Source: Pseudomonadota bacterium (GTDB taxonomy: Bacteria; Bdellovibrionota; Bdellovibrionia; Bdellovibrionales; Bdellovibrionaceae). From it: a stretch of 58,257 bases of DNA. A program made the translations under genes and the position numbers. The notes under the pieces were generated by a model. That model made no database searches, was not told the origin of the DNA, and saw only the letters and a list, made by a program, of their open reading frames with translations. The stretch lies in the NCBI GenBank assembly GCA_021300175.1, contig JAJTIC010000011.1, positions 1-58,257 of the forward strand, in the 5' to 3' direction. Positions 51,160 to 58,257 of this stretch are shown here, piece by piece (within the stretch, counting starts at the first letter, position 1; every line of letters begins with the position of its first letter).

Positions 51160-52787
51160 CGGGCGAGCTCTCGCTCTTTCTTCTTTTCAAGGTAATAGTC
51201 CCAAGTTCCATCAGTGACGAGAAGCTGATTCTTATCAAGTTCAAAAACTCGTGTCGTGATTTCGCGCAAAAAATGTCTGTCGTGGCTCACGATCATCACA
51301 GTTCCCTGAAATCTTTTGATGGCATCGAGGAGAACTTCTCTGGATGCAATGTCCAAATGGTTCGTCGGTTCGTCGAGGACTAAGAAGTTGATGGGCTTTG
51401 CCAAAATCGTGGCGAGAACCACTCGGGATTTCTCTCCGCCTGAGAGCACGGATATTTTCTTTTCGACTTCGTCTCCTGAGAATTTAAGGGCCCCCAAAAG
51501 ATTTCTTACCGAGCCCAGACTTGCATTGGGCATATACGAATGGACTTCATCTACGATGGTGGATTTGGGGTCCAAAATATCTAATGAGTTCTGCGAAAAA
51601 TATCCAAGCTCAATACTTGGTCCGAGCTGATAGGTTCCACTGCTTGGCTCTGTTTGTTCAGTCACAATTTTCAGCAACGTGGATTTTCCTGCTCCATTGA
51701 CACCGACCACCGCCACTCGGTCCAAGCGCTTGACCAGAGCACTAGCTCCTTGAAAGACAAGTTTCTCACGGCCGTCGGGATTCTTATAAATTTTTGTGAG
51801 ATGATTGATCCTGAGAACTTCGTCGCCACCGCGAGGGGTTTGTCCCCACTCAAACTGAATGACTTTCTCTTCGGCGGGAATTTCGATGCGATCAATTTTT
51901 TCAATCTTCTTCACTCGAGATTGGACTTGGGCTGCATGAGAGGCTCGCGCTGCAAAGCGGGCAATAAATTCCTCTTCTTTGGCGAGCATGTCTTCTTGCC
52001 TCTTGGCGGCAGCAATCAGCTGCTCCATGCGAACAGACTTTTCGCGCTCATAAAAGTCATAATTGCCCGAGTAGGTCGTGATCGCTTGATTGGCGACTTC
52101 CACAATTTTAGTCACTAAGCGGTTCATAAAATCACGATCGTGGCTTGTCATCAGGATGGAGCCTTCGTACTGGGCGAGCCACTGCTCCAGCCAAACGATA
52201 CTTTCAAGATCTAAGTGATTGGTAGGTTCGTCCATCAATAGCACATCAGGCTGAATGGCCAGGATCTTCGCAAGAGCAATTCTCATTTTCCATCCACCAC
52301 TGAAGCTTTCTGTGGGGCGATGATAATCATCAGGCCCAATACCTAACCCGGTCAGAATTTCAGCCGCTCGAGTTTCAAGAGTGTAACCCCCTCGGCGCTC
52401 GAATTCAGCTTGAAGCTCACCGTACTCTTCCAGGATTTTGGTCATTTTGTCTTCTTCCAGGGGTTCCACGAGCTTGGCTTCAATTTCAGCGATGCGATTT
52501 TTCACTTTTTCAATGGCATGGCTTGCGGACATGACTTCTTCCAAAGCAGATCTCCCTGCCATTTCTTCGATATTTTGTGAGAAGTAGCCAATCACACATT
52601 TTTCAGGTTTCGCAACTCCGCCAAGGTCTGCGCCCTCTTCGTTCATGATGACCCGAAAGACAGTTGTTTTCCCGGCTCCGTTAGGGCCTACCAAGCCAAT
52701 CTTTTCTCCAGGATTGATTTGAAAAGAGGCATTCTTATAAAGGATTTTATTCCCATACTGCTTCGTGACATTTGCAAATTGTACCAT
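51156..52787 (-). CDS. ABC-F family ATPase
   Basis: A 543-residue duplicated ATPase without membrane domains; ABC-F proteins act on the ribosome. Walker A: GLVGPNGAGKTT and AVVGVNGAGKST. Signatures: ESFSGGWKMRIALA and VLSGGEKSRVVLA. Walker B: VLLMDEPTNHLDL and LVLDEPTNHLDI, each with the catalytic Glu. A linker with ERRGGYTLET and basic helices joins the halves. The start is set at 52787 (MVQFANVTKQYG), where family similarity begins; no strong SD. Two further ATGs upstream are in frame. Confidence 0.93.
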   Translation of the reverse strand: MVQFANVTKQYGNKILYKNASFQINPGEKIGLVGPNGAGKTTVFRVIMNEEGADLGGVAKPEKCVIGYFSQNIEEMAGRSALEEVMSASHAIEKVKNRIAEIEAKLVEPLEEDKMTKILEEYGELQAEFERRGGYTLETRAAEILTGLGIGPDDYHRPTESFSGGWKMRIALAKILAIQPDVLLMDEPTNHLDLESIVWLEQWLAQYEGSILMTSHDRDFMNRLVTKIVEVANQAITTYSGNYDFYEREKSVRMEQLIAAAKRQEDMLAKEEEFIARFAARASHAAQVQSRVKKIEKIDRIEIPAEEKVIQFEWGQTPRGGDEVLRINHLTKIYKNPDGREKLVFQGASALVKRLDRVAVVGVNGAGKSTLLKIVTEQTEPSSGTYQLGPSIELGYFSQNSLDILDPKSTIVDEVHSYMPNASLGSVRNLLGALKFSGDEVEKKISVLSGGEKSRVVLATILAKPINFLVLDEPTNHLDIASREVLLDAIKRFQGTVMIVSHDRHFLREITTRVFELDKNQLLVTDGTWDYYLEKKKERELAR

Positions 52788-52876
52788 GGCAAAGAACATA
52801 GGTGGAAATAGGCGGAATGACAAGTTTTACTCTGGGGGTATTTGCAACTGTCAGTTCTCTTCGGCAGGATAGAAGC

Positions 52877-53935
52877 ATGAAAAAGACATCCTCATTGCTT
52901 TTCCTCAATTTACTGTGTTTATCCTCCATCGTCCGAGCTCAAGCTGAGCCTTACAAGCTTGAAAAAGTATTTCAAACTGACGACATCGTGTGGTCCATGG
53001 ACTTTATCTCTGAACAACAGATTCTGTTCACTCAGAGGTCAGGAAAGCTAAAAATTTTGGATCTGACCACAGGAGTCTCAATAGTCGTTCCCGGTGTTCC
53101 TGCAGTCCTCACCAAAGGGCAGGGGGGACTTCTTGATGTTCGTTTAGATCCTGAGTTTAAAAAGAACTCACGAGTCTATCTCACTTATGCTATCCCAGAG
53201 AAAAAAGGCTACACCACGGCCCTGGGCGAAGGACTCTTAAAAAATGGCAAGCTTGAGAACTTCTCAGAAAAGTTTCGGGCGCGGCCAGAAACCGATGAAA
53301 CCATTCACTTTGGGTCGCGGCTCGAATTTGGTGAAGAGAATCAGCTTTTCATGACTGTGGGGGATCGCCATGAAAGAGACTTTGCACAAGACTTGAAAAA
53401 ACACCCAGGAAAAGTCTTGCTCTTTGATCGCAATGATTTGTCACGAGCCCCAGTTGTGTTTTCTTTAGGGCATAGAAATCCCCAAGGAATCACTTTTGAT
53501 CCTCTTAAAAAACAACTGTGGTTGAGTGAGCATGGCCCCCGTGGTGGAGATGAATTAAACTTGATTGAAAGAGGAAAGAACTATGGTTGGCCCGTTGTCA
53601 CTCACGGCCGCGAATACTGGGGTCCTTCCATTGGCAAAGGTAAATCTCTTTCAGGATATGAAGACGGGAAAGTGGTCTGGGTCCCGAGTATTGCTCCTTC
53701 GGGACTTAAGCTCTATCAAGGAAGTTTGTATTCAGAGCTCAAAGATCATTTCATAGTTCCAGCTCTCGTTAAGCAACATGTGCGTTTGGTGAAGAATGAT
53801 GCGACATTTTCGCAAGTTGAACTTTTTAATTCTCTCGGGGAACGGTTCAGGTCAGTCCAGGTTTCGCCGGCAGGAGAAATCTACCTCGGGACCGATTCGG
53901 GAAAGATCTTTCGTTGGCGTCGCATCTCAAAATAG
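52877..53935 (+). CDS. Secreted PQQ-type aldose sugar dehydrogenase
   Basis: A 352-residue soluble glucose/sorbosone-dehydrogenase-like six-bladed propeller. The start at 52877 gives a signal peptide (SSLLFLNLLCLSSIVRAQA). Landmarks: QGGLLDVRLDPEFKKN, GSRLEFGEENQLFMTVGDR, GHRNPQGITFDP and SEHGPRGGDELNLIERGKNYGWP with the PQQ and calcium residues. Likely periplasmic oxidation of sugars. SD AGGA is nine bases ahead. A hairpin terminator begins at the stop codon. Confidence 0.92.
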   Translation: MKKTSSLLFLNLLCLSSIVRAQAEPYKLEKVFQTDDIVWSMDFISEQQILFTQRSGKLKILDLTTGVSIVVPGVPAVLTKGQGGLLDVRLDPEFKKNSRVYLTYAIPEKKGYTTALGEGLLKNGKLENFSEKFRARPETDETIHFGSRLEFGEENQLFMTVGDRHERDFAQDLKKHPGKVLLFDRNDLSRAPVVFSLGHRNPQGITFDPLKKQLWLSEHGPRGGDELNLIERGKNYGWPVVTHGREYWGPSIGKGKSLSGYEDGKVVWVPSIAPSGLKLYQGSLYSELKDHFIVPALVKQHVRLVKNDATFSQVELFNSLGERFRSVQVSPAGEIYLGTDSGKIFRWRRISK

Positions 53936-53979
53936 AACAGGGGCGAAGACCCATTTGCCTTGTTCTCTATCTTCTTTTT
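53934..53979 (+). terminator. Probable terminator after the sugar dehydrogenase gene
   Basis: AGAACA (53934-53939) pairs with TGTTCT (53961-53966), with inner GGGC and GCC pairs, followed by a pyrimidine-rich tail ending in TTTTT (53975-53979). The stem starts within the stop codon. The tail is not a pure T-run, so strength is moderate. Confidence 0.5.
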
Positions 53980-54052
53980 GAAACTGTGGAAAAAGATTGC
54001 CCCAGGCGGGCCGTACCCCTAAAGTTTCATTTCATAGCTCAAGGAGATGAAT

Positions 54053-54691
54053 ATGAATTCACAAATTATGGAAGCCCTTCAGTGGCGATACGCTGTTAAA
54101 CAGTTTGATACTCAAAAAAAAGTTTCTGAAGCTGATTGGAAAGTCTTAGCAGAGAGTTTGAGATTAGCACCCAGCTCCTATGGGTTGCAGCCTTGGAAGT
54201 TTATTGTCGTTCAAAATCCAAGCCTTCGCGCAGAACTGAGAAAGAACTCGTGGAATCAGTCTCAGGTCACAGATTGTTCACATTATGTTGTTTTGACAAC
54301 GCGAACCAAGATGAGCGAACAGGATGTTCAAAAGTACATTGCTAAAATTTCACAAGTGCGTGGGGTACCTCAAGAAAGTCTCAAAGGATATCACGACATG
54401 ATGATCGGTGATGTGGTTAAAGGACCCAGATCAGAAATCATTCAGTGGTGGGCTCAAAGACAAGCTTACATTGCTTTTGGATTTCTGATGGAGACCGCCG
54501 CTTTGATGAAAATCGACACTTGCCCTATCGAGGGCTTGGAGCCCAAAGCTTATGACCAGATTTTGAAACTTGAAGGCACTGGTTACGCGACAGTGGCAGC
54601 TTGTGCTGTTGGTTACCGTCATCGTGATGACAAAAATGCCCAGGCGAAGAAAGTTCGGTTCGACGCCCAAGACGTGATTGAGATCCGTTAA
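54053..54691 (+). CDS. NAD(P)H-dependent nitroreductase-family flavoprotein
   Basis: A 212-residue FMN oxidoreductase similar to NfsB. The ATG at 54053 is six bases after AAGGAG; the one at 54047 touches the SD and is unlikely. Features: ALQWRYAVKQFD and RLAPSSYGLQPWKFIVV (FMN binding), the AYIAFGFLMETAALMKIDTCPIEG segment (in part) and AVGYRHRDD at the end. Probably reduces nitro or quinone compounds; natural substrate unknown. Confidence 0.93.
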   Translation: MNSQIMEALQWRYAVKQFDTQKKVSEADWKVLAESLRLAPSSYGLQPWKFIVVQNPSLRAELRKNSWNQSQVTDCSHYVVLTTRTKMSEQDVQKYIAKISQVRGVPQESLKGYHDMMIGDVVKGPRSEIIQWWAQRQAYIAFGFLMETAALMKIDTCPIEGLEPKAYDQILKLEGTGYATVAACAVGYRHRDDKNAQAKKVRFDAQDVIEIR

Positions 54692-54777
54692 TTAAAAAAG
54701 ATTGCAAGTGACCTGAGCGTCAGAGTCTTAAAGCTTTTGAGATCTAACAAGAAAGCTGCAGGCACTGGAGTGACATC

Positions 54778-55536
54778 GTGATTGAAATTTTTGAATATGT
54801 CTTGGTCGGTGTTGGAGTCGGAGTCGTTTCCTCATATTTGGGTTTTGGAGGGGGGACCATTATTGTACCGTTTCTCCCTCTGATTTCTGGATATGATATT
54901 AAGACAACGCTAGCCACTTCTTTGGTTGTGGTTTGCATGAATGCCACGATGAATACAGTGACCTTTTCCAAACAGAGATTGGTTCCTTGGAAGTTGGTGT
55001 CGAATATTGCTCTCGGTGCGGGTTTAGCTTCATTGGGGTCTTCATTTCTGACTTCACAACTGCCGGTTATCTTTTTGAAATCGCTAGCGATTCTCATGTT
55101 TTTATTTTTGATGCTTGTAAGCTATTTTGGAGTCAAGATGCTCCCGAAAGTTTTTCTTTCCGCAAATTTTAGAAATCATGTGGCTGCCGGAATGGTGCTG
55201 GGAACAGCTTCCGGACTGTCGGGGGTCGGTGGAGGAACATTTCTTGTTCCGGTGCTCGCTGCCAGTGCTTGGGTGACCACATCACAAGTCTCTCCCGTGG
55301 GAAACGCATTGAATATGATCTCAGCGTTCGTGGGCGCCACAACGATGTTTCTCAGCGGAAGTCATGTTCAATGGGGTGCGGCCCTCGGCATTTTTTCAGC
55401 GGCTTTTTTGACAAGCTTTGTGGCGAATCAAAAGCAGCACTTAATGTCTGCGGATCAACGGAAAAAATATGTGACTGCATTTTTGGCGATCGTAGTTTTG
55501 ATTCAAATAGTGGACGCCGCGCGTCTGCATGGCTAG
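54778..55536 (+). CDS. TauE/SafE-family permease
   Basis: A 252-residue inner-membrane protein with about eight spans and a duplicated glycine motif: YLGFGGGTIIVPFLPL and SGLSGVGGGTFLVPVLAA, the mark of TauE/SafE (DUF81). The family exports sulfite, sulfoacetate or related anions. The start is GTG 54778, eight bases after GGAG; the next ATG is too far in. Confidence 0.93.
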   Translation: MIEIFEYVLVGVGVGVVSSYLGFGGGTIIVPFLPLISGYDIKTTLATSLVVVCMNATMNTVTFSKQRLVPWKLVSNIALGAGLASLGSSFLTSQLPVIFLKSLAILMFLFLMLVSYFGVKMLPKVFLSANFRNHVAAGMVLGTASGLSGVGGGTFLVPVLAASAWVTTSQVSPVGNALNMISAFVGATTMFLSGSHVQWGAALGIFSAAFLTSFVANQKQHLMSADQRKKYVTAFLAIVVLIQIVDAARLHG

Positions 55537-55610
55537 ATCCTCCTATAAATCTCAGTTAGGCTAATGAAGTTGAGTCAATTGAGGGGAATGCGATAGACAA
55601 AAAAAAGTCG

Positions 55611-55700
55611 GTGATGCTCGAAGAATTTGCTAGAGAGATGATCGCCAAAGAAGAGATGCATATCGCAGAAGCAGAGAAAATGATTCGGGAGCAGAGATAG
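55611..55700 (+). CDS. Possible very short helical protein (or remnant)
   Basis: A frame open from 55560 ends at TAG 55700, just before fabH. From GTG 55611 or ATG 55614 it encodes about 29 residues (MLEEFAREMIAKEEMHIAEA, then EKMIREQR), highly helical. The repeated AREM-EEM-AEKM pattern hints at a histidine/methionine helix of the DUF305 type, but it is too short to judge. No SD is visible. It may be a leader peptide, the tail of a decayed gene, or chance. Confidence 0.25.
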   Translation: MMLEEFAREMIAKEEMHIAEAEKMIREQR

Positions 55701-55704
55701 TTTT

Positions 55705-56718
55705 ATGAGCATTGGAAGTCACATTATTGGGTTTGGGGGCTATGCCCCTGAAAGAATTGTGAAGAACTCGGACTTAGAAAAAGTTCTCGACACCACCCAT
55801 GACTGGATCATCCAGCGCACCGGGATCGAAGAGCGCCGATGGGTCCATGATCCAAAACTTGCGACTTCAGACTTAGCTTACCAAGCTTCTCTGAGAGCCA
55901 TTGCAGATGCGGGAATTAAAAAAGAAGATGTCGATTTGATCGTGTTTGCGACCAGCACGGGAGATGTGGATGTTCCCGGGAGTTCACCGTTCTTGCAGGC
56001 TAAGTTAGGGCTTTCTGGGGTTCCCTACTATGAAATTCGTCAAGCTTGCTCAGGTTTCATCTATGGAGTCACGCTCGCTGATAGTTTGATCAAAACGGGC
56101 CTTGCAAAAACCGCTTTAGTGATTGGAGCCGAGCTCCAATCAAAGTATCTTGATATGTCTCCCGAGGGACGAGCTGTGTCTGTGATTTTTGCTGATGGGG
56201 CGGGCGCCGTCATTCTGCAAAAAACTGAAGTGAGTTCTAAAAAGGATCCCCAAGTTCTAGCCTCGGCTCTTCACGCCGATGGCAGTTTTGCCAAAGAACT
56301 TTGGATTGCAGCTCCGGGCACCGCCTTCGGTGCCCAGCGGATGACCAAGGAAATGATTGAGCAGGGACAGCACTTCCTTCAAATGAATGGAAAATATGTT
56401 TTCATGCATGCGGTGACAAGAATGCCGGAAGTTCTCAGAGAAGTTTGTTCCAAAGCTCAAGTGGATCTGAAAGACATCGATCTTTTCTTTTTTCATCAGG
56501 CCAATATGCGAATTAACGAAAAAATCGCGACGGATATGAATTTAGATCCAGCAAAGATCCACAACACGATTCAAAAGTTTGGGAATACCACAGCGGCGAC
56601 CATTCCTTTGGGAATGTATGATGCAAAACTTGCAGGGAAAGTGAAACCCGGTCAATTGATCGCTCAGGTTGCCTTTGGTGCAGGCTTTACTTGGGCCGCG
56701 TCTCTGATTCAGCTTTGA
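55705..56718 (+). CDS. fabH: 3-oxoacyl-ACP synthase III (FabH)
   Basis: Starts fatty-acid chains by joining acetyl-CoA and malonyl-ACP. 337 residues. Catalytic triad: Cys in IRQACSGFIYGV, His in FFHQANMRINEKIA and Asn in KFGNTTAATIP. Other features: HDWIIQRTGIEERRW near the start, and FGAGFTWAASLIQL at the end. It stands alone with no other fab genes here, so a specialised KASIII for a modified lipid is possible. Confidence 0.95.
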   Translation: MSIGSHIIGFGGYAPERIVKNSDLEKVLDTTHDWIIQRTGIEERRWVHDPKLATSDLAYQASLRAIADAGIKKEDVDLIVFATSTGDVDVPGSSPFLQAKLGLSGVPYYEIRQACSGFIYGVTLADSLIKTGLAKTALVIGAELQSKYLDMSPEGRAVSVIFADGAGAVILQKTEVSSKKDPQVLASALHADGSFAKELWIAAPGTAFGAQRMTKEMIEQGQHFLQMNGKYVFMHAVTRMPEVLREVCSKAQVDLKDIDLFFFHQANMRINEKIATDMNLDPAKIHNTIQKFGNTTAATIPLGMYDAKLAGKVKPGQLIAQVAFGAGFTWAASLIQL

Positions 56719-56719
56719 G

Positions 56720-56744
56720 AAAGCTCACCAACCCTGAGCTTTTT
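56720..56744. terminator. Hairpin terminator between fabH and the CPXCG gene
   Basis: AAAGCTCA (56720-56727), 7-nt loop, TGAGCTTT (56735-56742), continued by two more T. It starts 2 bp after the fabH stop and overlaps the last codons of the convergent CPXCG gene, so it most clearly serves fabH. Confidence 0.7.
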
Positions 56745-56922
56745 CGGCATTGAAATTTCTCACCTTGCCGTTCTCGCTATCATAGCTTAATGAGATAGGG
56801 TTACAGCAGACTTCACAGTCTTCAACATAAGTCTGCTGATCTGAAACAGAGACATCCAACAGCATAGAGATTCGCTCAAAACAGTACGGGCATTTAAATT
56901 TTTTCTCGACTTCAGCGAGCAT
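56725..56922 (-). CDS. CPXCG-motif small zinc-binding protein
   Basis: A 65-residue protein with two cysteine pairs: CPYCFERI near the N-terminus and DCEVCCNPISLSY in the middle, matching the Cys-rich CPXCG family (first motif CPYC, second CxVCC.PI). Zinc-ribbon fold is likely. Function unknown. SD GAGGAG lies ahead of the ATG. Confidence 0.88.
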   Translation of the reverse strand: MLAEVEKKFKCPYCFERISMLLDVSVSDQQTYVEDCEVCCNPISLSYDSENGKVRNFNAEKAQGW

Positions 56923-56931
56923 AAAATCTCC

Positions 56932-57240
56932 TCACCTCAGAATATACAAAACAAGAAGGCCTGATCCTAGGGTCCAAAGTATGCTTCTTGTCAAAGCACT
57001 CACGCCCAGGGCCAGCAGAGCAACGATCAATTTTTCTTTTCCCCAAAGCCATTGAACCTGGCCCTGGTCAAAAAAAAGACCAGGGACGATGAGCGCTGGA
57101 AAAAGACAGGCAGGAATGTAAGAAAACAGTTCTTTCCAATCAGGAGTAATATGAAAGCGATGAGAGAATCCCACAAATGAAAAGCGAATGAGGAATGTTC
57201 CGATTCCGAGACCTAGGATGATGAGCCAAAAATTTTCCAT
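56932..57240 (-). CDS. azlD: AzlD-family subunit of a branched-chain amino acid exporter
   Basis: A 102-residue membrane protein with four spans. IGTFLIRFSFVGF, FSYIPACLFPALIVPGLFF and LLALGVSALTRSILWTLGSG match the AzlD family, the small partner of AzlC. It overlaps the end of azlC by 28 nt, so the two form one transporter operon. Confidence 0.93.
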   Translation of the reverse strand: MENFWLIILGLGIGTFLIRFSFVGFSHRFHITPDWKELFSYIPACLFPALIVPGLFFDQGQVQWLWGKEKLIVALLALGVSALTRSILWTLGSGLLVLYILR

Positions 57241-57917
57241 GTTGTCTTTCTCAAAAGAAATAATTTAACAAAAATAAGGCTCACAATTGCGGTGGACAAG
57301 AGCCCAAGCTTTAAGGGAAGCCCCGACAGGAGGACACTGATAAAGCTTGAAAAAAGAGCAACTGCCGCATACTTCCGATTTTTGAGCGAAGGAACCAGCA
57401 AGCTCATGAAACTTAAAGGAATGGCAAAATCAAGATTCCAAGAGGAAGGCGCAAAATTTCCGAAAATAAAACCAAGTGTCACTGAGCCATGCCACGCAAA
57501 AAACATACAAAGGCAAGCTCCTAAATAAAATGAAAGTCCGTCTCGTGAAGTTTTAAAGTGAGCTTCTTGAGAGGACATGGCCGCATAGCTCTGGTCGGTC
57601 AGAAAAAAAGAAGACAACATTTTCATCGCAGTAGGTGATTCTTTAGCCCAAGGAGCAAAAGCTGCTGAGTACAGAAAAAATCGCGCATTGATCACAAAGC
57701 CTGTGGCTAAAATCACAAACCACGGAGCTTGTTGATCCATAAGATCCAAGGTTGCCAGCTGAGAAGCGCCAGCAAAAACAAAGAGGTTCATGGCTGACGA
57801 CTGCCAAAGACTGAGGCCCGCCTCGGCGGCCACGGATCCCATGACAGCGCCAAAAGGGATAATTCCCACAGTGATAGGAAGCATGGCAAAAAAGCCTTTA
57901 CGGAAAAGAGAGGACAT
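57213..57917 (-). CDS. azlC: AzlC-family branched-chain amino acid transport protein
   Basis: A 234-residue inner-membrane protein. LPITVGIIPFGAVMGSVAAEAGL, SSAMNLFVFAGASQLATLDLM and SFFLTDQSYAAMS are typical of AzlC. AzlCD exports branched-chain amino acids and analogues. Upstream of the start lies a gap of about 120 bp shared with the divergent gene at 58040. Confidence 0.95.
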   Translation of the reverse strand: MSSLFRKGFFAMLPITVGIIPFGAVMGSVAAEAGLSLWQSSAMNLFVFAGASQLATLDLMDQQAPWFVILATGFVINARFFLYSAAFAPWAKESPTAMKMLSSFFLTDQSYAAMSSQEAHFKTSRDGLSFYLGACLCMFFAWHGSVTLGFIFGNFAPSSWNLDFAIPLSFMSLLVPSLKNRKYAAVALFSSFISVLLSGLPLKLGLLSTAIVSLIFVKLFLLRKTTWKIFGSSS

Positions 57918-58039
57918 GGCTTAGAAGCCTGCTTGAAAAGTCAGGCCAGTGCAAGCTTTGGCATCCTGCTTGAATTGCGAAAACAGGAAATGGGTTGACC
58001 TCTCTGAGGACGGCCTATCTGCGAAGAGGTGAGAGATTG

Positions 58040-58257
58040 GTGTCTAGCTTTTTGACAGCGTCGAGCCGGCGGCGACCTTTTGTGTTCGGGTTTTTAGCTC
58101 TCGTCACGGCTTTGTTGGCTTCTCGCGCTTGGGCTTTGGATTATTACTTGGTCCCACTCCAGCCGCAAAAGGAATTTCTTTTTGCAGTGCCTGAAGGGGA
58201 AACTCTCTTTAATGTCTACAGGGCTTGGAAAGAAAAAATTGAAAAACACCCACGCTA
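58040..58257 (+). CDS. N-terminal part of a secreted protein, cut by the window end
   Basis: The frame begins with GTG 58040 (AGGTGAG upstream) and is still open at base 58257; 72 residues are visible. A signal peptide with twin-basic start is clear (RRRPFVFGFLALVTALLASRAWA), followed by LDYYLVPLQPQKEFLFAVPE and GETLFNVYRAWKEK. Too little to assign a family. A TTG start at 58038 is out of frame and excluded. Confidence 0.6.
   Translation, partial: MSSFLTASSRRRPFVFGFLALVTALLASRAWALDYYLVPLQPQKEFLFAVPEGETLFNVYRAWKEKIEKHPR

Noticed and set aside
57990-58020. TTGACC ... TATCTG as a promoter for the last gene
   Set aside because: The spacing of about 15 bp and a weak -10 make it no better than chance.

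Overview
The window looks like a chromosomal segment of a Bdellovibrio-like bacterium (Bdellovibrionota). This is inferred from several things: a Gram-negative envelope set (Pal, CpoB, many lipoproteins, outer-membrane barrels), polar-type flagellar genes (flagellin, FlaG, FliD, FliS) behind a sigma-28 promoter, several c-di-GMP genes, and secreted hydrolases. Base composition is moderate and coding density is very high. Most neighbouring genes overlap by 1-4 nt, and several convergent genes overlap at their 3' ends. No rRNA, tRNA or CRISPR array was seen. Both window ends cut a gene.

Region 1 (1-14.5 kb): the 3' end of an AAA-type ATPase gene, a CBS-domain protein, a secreted protein of unknown function, a very large subtilisin-like lipoprotein, an HD-GYP protein and a secreted phospholipase-D-like protein. 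An oxidative-stress locus follows: oxyR, a small membrane protein, katG, an ankyrin protein and a DUF454 membrane protein. OxyR-type operators lie over the oxyR start codon and ahead of the katG unit. Next come a probable outer-membrane barrel and a reverse-strand pair encoding a secreted P1-family peptidase and a secreted nitrilase-like hydrolase.

Region 2 (14.5-30 kb): an 11-bp tandem repeat and a REP-associated tyrosine transposase (RAYT) gene flanked by short repeats, then a YihY membrane protein, a PilZ protein, a coiled-coil lipoprotein and a HAMP membrane protein. A reverse-strand operon runs pal - DUF4398 lipoprotein - cpoB - tsaD - rsmA - smpB. Divergent from pal is a 957-residue protein that combines a gluzincin-like metalloprotease motif, a probable beta-propeller and a probable membrane barrel. 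Housekeeping genes follow (a second PilZ protein, rsmD, coaD, a class I aminotransferase).

Region 3 (30-46 kb): the flagellar region. In reverse-strand transcription order it reads: diguanylate cyclase, insertion sequence, fliC, flaG, fliD, fliS, a FliT-like chaperone and a c-type cytochrome lipoprotein. After an intrinsic terminator comes an eight-gene unit: TPR protein, Maf-like domain, two GT9 glycosyltransferases separated by a tiny gene, an unknown protein, a histidine kinase and a response regulator. The layout suggests a flagellin or surface glycosylation module coupled to a two-component system. The insertion sequence sits exactly at the stop codon of the diguanylate cyclase gene and separates it from what looks like its own terminator.

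Region 4 (46-58 kb): mostly housekeeping and metabolic genes. These include an MBL-fold lipoprotein, two RluA-type pseudouridine synthases, a DUF475 membrane protein, a deacetylase-family protein with a previously uncalled 56-residue membrane protein behind it, rlmE, a YchJ protein, an ABC-F ATPase, a PQQ-type sugar dehydrogenase, a nitroreductase, a TauE-type permease, fabH, a CPXCG protein and azlCD. The last gene is a secreted-protein gene cut by the window end.
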